From NCBI RefSeq assembly GCF_028476545.1, contig NW_026731985.1, positions 346,501-410,500 of the forward strand: 64,000 nt of DNA. Reading direction: 5' to 3'. Origin of the DNA: Physella acuta. Its lineage: Eukaryota > Mollusca > Gastropoda > Physidae. Shown piece after piece: positions 1 through 11,800 of the stretch. The notes beneath the pieces are model-generated. The model was not told the origin of the DNA and did no database searches. It saw nothing but the letters and a program-made list of their open reading frames with translations. The number at the start of each line of letters is the position of its first letter. Position 1 is the first letter of the stretch. Made by a program: the position numbers and the translations under genes.

Positions 1-1740
1 AACATGTTTCATCAAACACGAGAGGCGTGGTGAGGCGGTACGCTACAGCCCAGTTATAGGCTAACTAAACCATCTGAGAACGTGAATGTACAATGTTATC
101 TGACCACTGACAATGTAACAAACTAGTTTTAATGTTATTCTGTAATTTGACCAATGGCACTATCAACAAACTGTTTTGAGTGGAATAGTAGTACTAGTAG
201 TCTACATTAACCTACACGTAGATTTTAAACACACCCCCCCCCCCTTTCCTGCATTACTATTCGTTGCTTGTATCGAATATATGGATTAAAGTATTGAATT
301 ACCTAGTACTTGAGCAACATAAATGGCCACTTAGAGGGTGAGAAATGGCGCACCTGGTGTTCGAATGGGGGGTTTATTATTATAGAGTTTAGTTTAATTG
401 ATGGCTGATATTTTTTTTTAAAGTTTTTACTTAGGTCACAATGTCTGTCTGCCTGTCTGTCTGTGGTGTTGTGGTCATATCTTTTCACACCCGAAAAACG
501 TCTTAAAACACGGTTTTAAATAAAGTATGTATTTGCTTACTATTTTTAAGTTTTTTATATTCCTAATTGCTATTTAAATTATATTTAAACGTTTATTTTA
601 AATGTTTTTTAAAATTTGTTTTATTTACACTGAATTTTAACCGGGCCACATTTTATAGTTGTAAATCCTAGCTTATTAACAACACTGAACCTCTCTTAGG
701 TGTGTGATTCATTAAAGGTTGCTTTTAACTTGCTGCCCCCATTAAGTAGGAGTGTTCACGTGATGCTGGGTTCGTCACTTAACGCATGTAAAATGGGATA
801 GCTTATCTTTACAACACGGAGAAATTGCAAAAACTCAATCCAAGGATTGTTAAATTGTGCTAGTCTCGTTCGAAATAAACCGCATTATATCATGTGGGTA
901 ATAAATACATGTATTTATGAAAATATGGGTTAAAGTGTAAAGGGACAACATTTACAATCAACTGCAAATAGAATTTAATTGGTTATCTCCCCTAAGTTCC
1001 TTATTGACGATCTGTGTGGTGTGGTACTGAGGCTCTTCTACCCTCAACTAAACATGACATGACTGTCGAGATTGTTTACCTTTTGATACACTTCCCTTTC
1101 CTGTTAGCCTAGAATTATTTCATTTGTACTCAACAGTCGTGTGTCTTATCTTAAATGGGTAGGGGTTTCCAGATTTTGATATCCTGAATTTGGTATTTAT
1201 AGGCAGAATTAAGCCCAATAAATGACATAAAGATATTGGTATTTATAGGCAGAATAAAGCACAACAAGTGACATCTAGGTATTGGTATTTATACTTATAG
1301 ACAGACTAAAACCCAACGGTTGCGACTTTTTGTCCCTCGTAAAACCATTTTGCCACCCCCCCCCACTTCCCGATCTTATACATATAATAAACACCCAAAC
1401 TATTTATAATTTCTAAGATAAACCTAATGGGTCGTAGCTTTCATGGATTGATTGCTATGCTTTTAGAATCTACATTGTGTTTCCGAAGACAAGTTTTTAA
1501 TGTTAGAATGTTCTGTTTGTTAGACAATTGATATAGATTTTGACATTTATGGGAACCATTTCGTCTTCCCCGTCAATATCCCGTGGGGAATGTATATCTC
1601 TGTTTAAAAACTCCTGCTCCTTATGCTGATGCATATGAAACTGCAACCACGCTAATTGTGTGTCTTGTGTTTTTTGCAGACTTCCGTGCACATTGTTATA
1701 AAAATTTGTTATTAGATTTAATTTGTTCATCTTCTCTCGT
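1..1740. other. gene-free A/T-rich stretch
   Basis: No coding exon could be supported on either strand. Short homopolymer runs (poly-C near 232 and 1357) and a roughly 60-bp imperfect duplication around 1190-1310 (a 'ggtatttatagg' motif appears three times) are the only structure seen. It is either intergenic DNA or part of a large upstream intron of the DAPK-like gene. Confidence 0.5.
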
Positions 1741-1746
1741 CCATTG

Positions 1747-1856
<110 letters not shown>

Positions 1857-1974
1857 CTTTAAGGTAGTTGTTCTACGCGGAGTAATAAAATACATAACTG
1901 TTGAATACTGTAAGCACATAAAAAATATGCTTCGGCTGTAAGTAGACATTGTACGTCAGCAATATCTTCAGAGA

Positions 1975-2420
1975 CACGAGCTGTCCCTACTGTCAGTCAG
2001 TACTCGAGCTGTCAGTCCACGAGCTGTACCCTAGCTGTTAGTACGGTCATGTGCTGTCTGTAAGATTACGTGCTGTCAGTCAGTACTCGAACTGTCTGTG
2101 ACAGCCTGTACCCCAGCTGTCTGTACCGTCATGTGCTGTCTGTAAGATTACGTGCTGTCAGTCAGTACTCGAACTGTCTGTGACAGCCTGTACCCCAGCT
2201 GTCTGTACCGTCATGTGCTGTCTGTAAGATTACGTGCTGTCGGTCAGTAGTCGAGCTGTCTGTGACAGCCTGTACCCCAGCTGTCTGTACCGTCATGTGC
2301 TGTCTGTAAGATTACGTGCTGTCGGTCAGTAGTCGAGCTGTCTGTGACAGCCTGTACCCCAGCTGTTAGTACGGTCGTGTGCTGTCTGTAAGATTACGTG
2401 CTGTCAGCCAGTACGTTGAC
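1975..2420. repeat. 82-bp tandem repeat, about 5 copies
   Basis: The motif 'taagattacgtgctgt' recurs at about 2061, 2143, 2225, 2307 and 2389, an exact 82-bp period. Units also contain alternating 'ctgtcagt', 'ctgtctgt' and 'acgagctgt' sub-motifs, so the unit itself grew from a shorter repeat. Divergence between units is low by eye. Confidence 0.93.
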
Positions 2421-3502
2421 CAAGTATTCCCTGTACCACCAAGCACCTTGGTTTCACTAAGTTCCCCGCCTTGCTAGACGTCACGTGTGTCAAACACGTC
2501 GTGAGCTGGTCAGTCCCATGCCACACTGACCTATCCACAAACCCAGCGACCGTCTGAACCCGCTAGAGCCTAATGCTGGGAACAAACTCCCTCTCACGAA
2601 TGTTTTTCTAGCCAAACTAGCACTGTAGGCTACTGTCACCCGATACTTAGGCTGATAAGGTTTTATGTTTGTTGTGACTGCAGGTATTGTTTACTGCTGG
2701 CTGTCACAGACTGTATACACACAGTAATATGGGCACAAGGCTGGTCATACACCTACTAGCCACGCTATTTCTACACTCGTCAGATAACTATTGCTGCTGT
2801 TATCTTTGAAATGTTGAGTGTGAAAGTTTGAGACAATGGCTTCACAGTACTGGCTGGATATGTGTGCTGTGTTACACATCTAGCAAACATTTGCCCCGAG
2901 ACGACACGCTCTTGTGTAGGGCCTTTAATTTCTTCTGTACAAGTAAAGTACCCCAACGTTTTCTTAATCCCGTGGATATTGAGTCACCTGTGGTTAGCAT
3001 GACACCGCGCGTCACCAACAGGTAGATCTATAGAAGAATTGAATGATGGCTCTACCTCCCTCGCCCCTCTGCTCAAGTGTTTCCCCTAATACTTGAGGTG
3101 CGGCCGGTGTGTTGTCGCAGTTGGGCCTCTCCACTGCAGGAAATACACACAGCGTGCTAGGACATAGAAAAACTACTCTTGTTTTGTGCAGCTTTCTATG
3201 CCATCTTTTGGCGGGGTTTGTTGTGCTGATGAAGTGACGTAATTTGCGCATGAATGAACTACTGTTAGTGGTACACAGCACGAGATGTGTCAAATAACCC
3301 TCGCCGAAGCTCAGGAATGCAAGTCTCACAAGTACAGATAAGGGGAAAACCAACTGGGCCCGAGGGTTTCATTTATTGCCATCAAACACACCATGTCTAG
3401 TGTAACACGTCTAGGTGACGGATAGGTCGACTTCAGTGGTCAACATGTGGTCATGTGATAACTTGACATGTGAATTACTCGTTTGATTTCTCTGGATTAA
3501 CC
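2421..3502. other. unannotated stretch, possible promoter side of the DAPK-like gene
   Basis: Base composition is more balanced than in the flanking A/T-rich DNA and contains scattered CpGs. No recognisable exon was seen. It lies immediately before a candidate first coding exon (3503-3532), so it could hold a promoter and 5' UTR, but no TATA or initiator could be singled out. Confidence 0.25.
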
Positions 3503-3532
3503 ATGTATACGAGCGTGCTTAACTTGGCCGAG
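3503..3532 (+). CDS. candidate alternative first coding exon of the DAPK-like gene
   Basis: An ATG opens a 10-codon frame (MYTSVLNLAE) that ends exactly at a consensus donor, GAG|GTAAGC. Its phase (0) matches the next certain exon at 5371, which starts GAC AAA GCT. Joining them would give a DAPK-family protein without the kinase and calmodulin-binding regions. The frame is short enough to arise by chance. The conventional alternative is that kinase exons lie before base 1 and this exon is unused. In human DAPK1 the residues before the homologous point are a linker (VARSDDTL), so a divergent linker exon is also possible. Confidence 0.35.
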
Positions 3533-5370
3533 GTAAGCCCGGCACATATATTAAAACGTTAATTTTAGTTCATAAATTCGTTATGCTCACGTGACTGAGT
3601 GTATGTATATTGTATAATATTAAATAATACTATAAACTGTATTAAATGTTTTATTATTGTTAGGCCTATAGACTATGTAGTATGTAGCCGAGTAGTAAGA
3701 GTTAACGTAAACAATAAATAAAAAACATAGTAGTTAAAGTTAAAGGCATAGGCTTAACAAGTTAAAGCACAAGTTGTTTGTAAGTTATGCTATTAGTGCT
3801 AGATTTCTAGTTAGATATGTCAAAAGGGACAGGTTATGATGTAAAACTTTTTTGCTGTAACAAAAGACATAATCTACTAGAATCTATTAGTTGGTCTACT
3901 ACTGGCTACAGGACTACCCTCCAAGTTAATGAATAATAATGATGTTATTAGCCTCCTTTAGGTCAGTTGTATAACTAGATCTAATTAAAGCATGCTTCTC
4001 CCCCCCCCCCCCCCCATAAATCATAAACATACCCATGATTAGGCTACTCTGTGACTATATTAGTAAATATATCAAGATTTATTTTGAAACTTTTGTGTGA
4101 ATGCTTTAGTTTTTATATCATTATCCAATTATCTAGATTAGTGCCTCAAGCTATTCTATGATTAGGTGTAATTGTGCAGATTGTTATTCATACCCATACC
4201 CTAACAGTGATACCAGCAGCTAAACAGGGTAAGACTCTGTGTTGCCCTTGCAGAAAACAGGAAGTACCATACAGAAATCCTTTAGGCCTAAAAATAGTAT
4301 AGTACTTATACTTATAGGGCCTATCTGCAATACACTTATTACAAATTATGTCTTTACATTACATGTCATACATACATTTAAAAAATGCTATTCTATACTA
4401 AAAGCCTATGTACAGATAACAAGGCTAAAATGATTTTCCTTAAACTTAAGATCAGTTTTTAGATTTAGGTCTATTAAAACAACATTCAGACCTACTTTAA
4501 ATAATGAATGGTTACTGTATTGAAAGTATACATGTTATAATCCACCACCCAGTGAATAGGCCTACTTACTTTAGAATTACTCAGTAGCAAAAGGTTGAAC
4601 TGTCTCCATGGCAAAGTTGGTAGATTGGTCTGTGGACATAGTCTATCACACTCACATTTAATATGTATATTTGGAGGATGGAAGGTGTAAGCTAAAAGAG
4701 TTGGGGATATTTTTACTAGACCATGACCAGCAGACATCAGACAATCCATCACTGATGATTTGATCAACAAGTTCAGCCTAAGTTGTATTTCAATAGCTGC
4801 AAGCTTTCCCATGGCTTTTATTTGTAGACGAAGCTATTTATCTAGGTCAAATGAGGTGTAGCGGATCAGCATGATATTTACCAGAATTTCATGCTTGGTT
4901 GATTCTGATACACAAACCTCTTAATGTTAAGAAACTGCCTTCAGGAAATATTTGCCAAACTACTCATCAACACAGTGGCAATAGGGTACAGGCTTAGAAC
5001 CATGGGCCTGTTAACACAAGCTTTAATAGTCCTTGCTATATTTGTCACATTTTGTGTGACCCTACTTGTCCATTTGTTCATACCAGTATTGGCTGGTGGG
5101 CTTATTTAGTGAATTCTTTTTGATACCTTGAATTAAATACTTCTTCTCAATCTACTCAATCCAATTTTGTATTTTTAACATCCATGTAATATCACATTAA
5201 TGTACAGCTTTTTGACAGAACAATCATCATAATGCTTTCAAGTGACTGTGATGTTATAATGGTATTTGACTATAATTTAGATATGACTTATTGACTAATG
5301 CAATTGATGTGATATATGTTTTTGAGCTGGATATGTTGACATATTAAAATAAATGCTATTATTTTTTTAG
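3533..5370 (+). other. intron-like stretch before the first certain DAPK exon
   Basis: A/T-rich, with a poly-C run near 4000 and no exon matching the DAPK kinase domain on either strand. It ends in a T-rich tract and AG at 5369-5370. Short frames here (such as one with a hydrophobic stretch at 4924-5109) have no splice signals or family resemblance. Confidence 0.5.
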
Positions 5371-8300
5371 GACAAAGCTGAAAACTTTGTCATGGCCGCT
5401 CTCTTCTGTGCCTCAGAAGAAGGGAATGTGGATGGCCTGAAGGAATTGTCTGAGATGGCTGCCAACATTGACCTTAACACAGCCAACAAGGTAAATGTGC
5501 CCTTATCTACTAGCTGCCGGCTGATTAGTCAACCACTTACCAGGGCCTGTAGGGACTAATACTTTCATTATTTTTATTGTACTCAGGATTGAATTTTCTT
5601 GGAGTGACTCATAGTTACTAGTTCATATATTCAGGACATTAGGGGAAATAACTGGGTTCAACGCATACTTAAAAAATTAAAACCTACCTATGGGAAGGGA
5701 AAATGTCAAACAGTCTCCTTGATTACTTGTACAAGTTAAATGTTATGCTACATATCTTATGAGTGTAGCAACTGTTGCATATCTTTGAGTCCTCTTATGA
5801 TTTACTTTCACAGCATGGAGAAACAGCAGTCCATATGGCAGCCAGTGGTGGACATGTTGATGTCATCAAATTTCTGCTAGCCAAAGGGGTGGACATATCT
5901 ATATTGGATAAGGTCAGTCATTCTTTCATATTTATAAACATTTTTAAACTATGCACTTTTAGATGGTTTTGGTGTGTTTCATGAAAATTGTGTTTTTCAT
6001 TTTTTTTGGTTGTGTTATTACTAAAAGGTTGTGTTTGGTATTAAAATGATTTTTTTCCTACACTAGCAAGGAGATAGTGCAGTATACTGGGCAGCAAGGC
6101 AAGGCCATACAGAAATTATACAATGTCTTGTCCAGGCAGGGGTTTCCGTCAACACACAGAACAAGGTACATTTTCTTGCTCCATGGTGCTATTTGTGTAG
6201 TCATTTTACCTCAATACCAGCATAGGTTGCATGTTTGTTCTATGGTGCCATTTGTGTTGTCATTTTATGCCATTTGTGCAGTCATTTTACCTCAATACCA
6301 TAATAGGTTGCATTTCTTGCTCCATAGTTCCATTTGTATAGTAATTTACCTGATTGCCTATTTATTTCCTCATTAAATGAATCATCATCACACATTTTAT
6401 ACTGCCATATTTGTTTTTTGTTAACCTGTTATTAATGTTACATAGCTAAATGTAAAAGCTAAATTATTAATTTAAATCCAGAATCTTGACTACAGTTGTA
6501 TGTGTTGAGATGACTGTTTATGTTTCCTCAGTCAGGGGAGACCGCTCTGCATGTAGCAGCTAGGTATGGACACACAGCTGCTGTGGAGTACTTGTGTAGT
6601 GTTGATGCCAACATTAACCTCTTTGATAATGTAAGTACTTAGCTGGTGTGTTTGCCTTTGGTATCAGTGCATGGAAATTATCAGTGTGAGATCATTGTTG
6701 TTCAATATTTCTCAATTTCATTTTATCTAAATATTGTCTCTTTTTGTAATTTCACTACTTTGGTAAAGTGAAGATCTATTTTAAGAATCTAATGGCTAAT
6801 TGTAAGATTAAATTTTTTAAATTGTAGGGCTGTTATTTGAAAACTAGGTATTTTATAGCAAGGTAAATTGCTTTTTGGTCATTTTTCTATGGAAGACATC
6901 CAACATGTTTTCATTATCAAGTCAATCTTAACTACTCAGTTTTTCAGTCTATAAAACAAATTGAGAAATATTGCCAAATTAAAGTGTCATTTTCAAATTA
7001 ATACATTTTTTGTACTTATCCATAGCTTTGCTTTAATCAAAGTGTTTTATTGTATTTTATTTTAACTTTTTATTTTGCTTCCCTATTAATGTAATCTCTA
7101 AACAATTTTGTGTAAGTGCCTAATGAATGTAGGCAAAAAATAACCTGAGTTTGACCTGTGTGTTTGTTGATCAGCTTGGTGAGACCCCTCTACACAGTGC
7201 TGCTTGGCATGGCTATGTTCAGATTGTGCGCATTCTGTGTCAGCATGGAGCCATGCTTTCACTACAGAATAAGGTACTCACTGCCAGTGGACCACGCCAG
7301 AGTTTGTTGTTTTAGCCTTGTTGTACATGTTGTTGTCTCTCACCAGACTAGTACACAGCTCTTGTCTCACTACACCCACTGCACCAACATACACATACAC
7401 ACACACTCTCCCACATTAATGTTGTTTTATTAGGCACTCCTGCACTGTAGCTTTCTACATTCTTTTGTTGGATGTTGTTATGTATTTTTTATTATAATAG
7501 GATAAGTTTCAAATTTTAGTGTTTTAATAACTTTATTAATAATAATTAATTTTAGCATTGTTTTTATATCATATAACTATTTTCTTATGTAAAATTTAAA
7601 CAATTACTGATGCTAAGATAGGATTTAGATTAAAGTTGATCTGATAAATGACTTTAACCAATGTATGTATTTATGATGTTAGGATAGAGAAACTGCCCTC
7701 CATTGTGCTGCTGTCAGAGGAAATGTTGATTGTGTTAGAGTTTTGTTGGAGCATGGCGCATCTCTCAATCATACAGACAAAGTAAGCTGGCTCTTTTATA
7801 TCACCTCACTACTGCACAGTGCCTCACACTACTCTCAGTAGATTGTTTAATTTAGTAATGATATTTCCTGTTACAAGCTATTTGGTTATACAGTCAATGA
7901 AAATTTTTCTAACTCCACCAGCGAGGCTGTACAGCTGTCCACTTGGCCTGTCAAAGACACAACACAGCTATTGCTCTCCTCATTCTTAATGCAGGCTGCA
8001 AAATGGATATTTTTGACAAGGTAAGCTGTTAGCTAGCAGTTTAAAATCTGTTGACTTAGTGTATTGGCATCACCCTCACCAGAAACATACTGTTACATTC
8101 TTTTTCCCCATAGGAAACAGGGGAGACAGCTCTACACTGTGCTGCCAGGGAAGGTCTCCTTAGTGTTGTACAGACGATGTGTTCTTTAGGGATTAATGTG
8201 GATCTTGTCACTACAGTAAGTTTAGAGGCCTGGGATTAATGTGGTTCTCATCACAACAGTGAGGGTTAGGATTAATGTGGTTACTTTTAGAAGGTGTGAT

Positions 8301-8882
8301 CTATTTGAATTGATGCACCAATTGTGCAGCCTCCCACTTTTTTGTTTATGCTTGTAATGTCTATAACACCACATTAGACCTGTTACATGTTTGAAGTCAT
8401 CTCATTTATTATATTTACTTTGTTTACTCCCAGGATGGACAGACTGCCTTACATCTGGCATGTAAACATGGTCATATAGAAATTGCTCGGTCCCTGCTTC
8501 TTGTGGGTGCTGACCCTACCATTGTTAACAAGGTTTGTTTAATCTTTGGTTGTACTGTATCATCAGTCTAACAGGTTGTGATTCTATTGTCTTGATACTG
8601 TTTCCATCTTTCTACCATTGTTAACAAGGTTTGTTTAATCTTTGATTGTACTGTATCATCAGTCTAACAGGTTGTGATTCTATTGTCTTGACACTGTTTC
8701 CATCTTCCTACCATTGTTAACATGTTCTGTTCCATGTTTGATTGTAGTGTATCATCAGCCTAACAGGCTGTGATTTAACTCTCTTGTCTTTCATCTTCTT
8801 ACAGGATGGTGTCACTGGTGAAATCATGGCTTTAGCTCAGGGCTTTTCAAATATTGCTGAGCTCATGTCTACAGTTAAAGGG
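5371..8882 (+). CDS. DAPK1-like: ankyrin-repeat exons of the DAPK-like gene
   Basis: Ten exons encode an N-cap and the ankyrin array. Seven of the inner exons, plus the one at 8434-8532, are exactly 99 bp (33 codons, phase 0), each one complete repeat starting near the G-x-T-A-L/V-H position and ending D/N-K. The exon at 8114-8215 has one extra codon. Typical motifs are GETAVHMAASGGHVDVI, SGETALHVAARYGH and DGQTALHLACKHGHIEIA. The last exon (8805-8882) is a degenerate 26-residue repeat leading to the ROC domain. In the family this array places the protein on the cytoskeleton and in complexes. The exon-equals-repeat design explains how such an array can grow or shrink without a frame change. 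Confidence 0.95.
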
Positions 8883-11800
8883 GTGAGTGTCTCACAGCTT
8901 TTACAGCAGTAATCTTATGGGGAACTAACAGATAAAGGCAGTTGGAGAACTATTCATTTAGAAACGTTTTCTTTGTGTGAATTTTTTCCTTCAAATGGAC
9001 ATTGTGTTACAACAAAAATATTTTTCAGGAAAAAAGACTGGCATTCATTAACCAGCTGAAACCTCTGCCTCAGCCAATCAACCGTATCAAGTTGAAGCTG
9101 TTAGGCTCAACTGGAGTCGGCAAGTCTGTCCTAGTGGAGTCACTCAAGTGTAGCTATTTGAGTAGTTTCTTTAGGCGGAGGCTTCACCCACCTGGCCATG
9201 GCAGTTCTATCAAACAAAAATGTCAGTACCTGCTTCTCAGTGCCATATTTTTTTAGCTTGGTAACTTTAGTTTTTTAAATAATAATTGTTCAGTTTATTT
9301 TTATCAATGAATTTTACTAAACTTTTTACTTAACTTGCAGCCAAGACCCAACTCTCCCGGCAATTTAGCTTGCCCACCCCACTTAATTATGCAATTGGGA
9401 ATCCTACCTATACCAAAGGTGTGGAGGTTCAATCCATTAGTATTGCAGGTAAGCCAATTTAGTCACCACAAAACTGTTTTGTTCTTTATGAATGTATGAC
9501 AATAGGAGGCAAAAAAATATACACAACCCATCTACTTCATTTCAAATACTGTCAGTTATCTAGTTAAAAATTTGGTATTCTTTTAACATTTTCAGCATTA
9601 ACAAAATGATATATTTGTGCAGGGGCAGGTGAGTTTAGTGTTTGGGATTTCTCTGGCTATGAGCCGTACTACATGCTGTATGATTACTTCCTGGGAGATG
9701 TCAACTGCATTCATGTGGTCCTCTTCAACCTGGAGGACTCTCCTGAAGAACAGATGGCTGAAGTCATTTTCTGGCTCAACTTTATTAAAGCCAGGATACA
9801 CCCAAAGATGCCTTTAGGTCAGTTCTTTCATCACTTTTTGTTGATATATCATGTATAAAATAGAAGTGACACTTGACAGGAGTAAGTGTTACAAATTATC
9901 AAGAAAAGAAGCAGTAATAAAAATAAAATCAATTTTGTGATGAAATTTAACAAATCCAAGCCCCCATCCCAAAAAGAAAAATACACCAGTCTATAATATA
10001 ATGGTATGTTTGGAAATTATTTTAGGTCAGTTCATTGATCACTTGTAAGAATACTGTATTTAATATAGTAGTATGAATAAACTAGCGTAACAAACAAAAA
10101 ATGTCAAAAAAGAAATAATTTAAATAATTTAAAGAAAAATCAAAGCCCCAAAGATAAAAAAAAGTGACATAATTTTATAGTAGTTAATGGGCTTGAACCC
10201 CCCCAGACAAGACACAGCACAGTGTTAAACAAAGATTGCCTGCCACATGTACCACTTTGTTCCAGACCACTGTGGCAAGCTACAGAACACAGCTCAAGTG
10301 GTGCTGGTAGCCACACATGCAGATAAAGCCAGCACAGCCTGCCATAAGACATCCAGTGGGCTCCATGTCAATCAAGATGCTCAGTACATTCTAGAAAAAG
10401 CAATAACCATGTTTCAACACGACCTTGACATTTGCCAAACTGTGTTTGTCATGGATGCGACATCACCATCTTCACCAGATCTTAGAGCTTTCAAGCTGCA
10501 GTTGGCTAAAACTAGGACAATAATCTCAGAGGTAAAAGTTCTAGCATTTTCCTTTCACCCAGTACTGTATAACGAGTTGAATGCTGATTACACTTTCACC
10601 CTGTACTGTCAGTTTATCTTGGTCAATCTTGATGTATACTTTGACTAAGTCTAGTAATGTAACTCTGACAGCGCTTGCCATGCAGCAATGGTTTCCTGTC
10701 AGCCGTGGTCGCCCAACTACCAGAGTGGCGCAGAGCATTTCAAGCCTACCCAGTCCTCAGCTGGCCCCAGTTTATTGAACAGATCCGGGGCTGCATCAAC
10801 CCTCTAGCCAGTGATGAGGATGTCAAGTTGTTGGACCGGCAGCTGCAGCTGATGGGGGAGGTAATCATTAGATTTTGTATCTAGAGCTATTATACTCCAT
10901 GATAGAACTATCTTTTAACATTGATTAGTACTGTTTTACTCCTGACTCAAGAGTAAAAAGAGTTTTTTTTAAAAACCCTGTAGATAGTGTTTTATAGTTT
11001 TATAAATTTACATTGCAATGCTTTTTTCCCCCCCCACAGATTGTTTATCTCCATTGCCAGACGGACCTAGTGGTCATCAACCCACGCTGGCTAGGTGTAG
11101 AAGTACTTGGTCATTTGTTGTCTCATGAAAGGATAGCTCAGATACGACGGACTGGGTGTTTTTCTTTAGATGAGTTTCAGCTGATGTATCCCAACACTGA
11201 TGCTCTCAGCTTAGTTCAGGTAGGGTGTACTTAAGGGATACAACACTGGGGGGATGGAGAGATTGGAACAAGCATTATCATTAGTGTTTTGTCTTATACA
11301 TTCTAATGACTACATCAGGGGTCTCCAAACTACGGCCCGCGGGCCGGATGCGGCCCGCGAGGTCCTCTCATCCGGCCCGCGGAGATCATTTTGTCCACGG
11401 AAAAAAACGTTTGTTGTTTATGGCTGAGGAACTTTGCCCAGAAAAATCAAAAACATGCCTGGAAGAAACTGGCCCCCGAACTGAAAATTTATAGTTAATG
11501 CGGCCCTCGGACTGAAAAGTTTGGAGACCCCTGGACTACATGATTAGCCATTGTATTTATTCTATCTATTTAAAATGCCAGGTGCTGGAAGCCTTAGAAC
11601 TCTGCACACCATGTGACCTAGAGGATGAGGTGGAGTATGAGTTTCCGTGTCTGAACTTTGTTGAGGCTTTAGAAGGCCTGTGGCTGAGAGATGATAAAAG
11701 ATTCCCTAACCCAGTCTATGGGGGTGTTAGACTTCACACAAGCTTTCAGTCTGGTGCCCAGCTCAAGTATTTGTTCCCTCGCATACAGGTTGATACGGCT

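Noticed and set aside
4924-5109. 61-codon frame with a hydrophobic C-terminal stretch as a membrane peptide gene
   Set aside because: It lies in an A/T-rich intron-like stretch, with no promoter, splice or family support.
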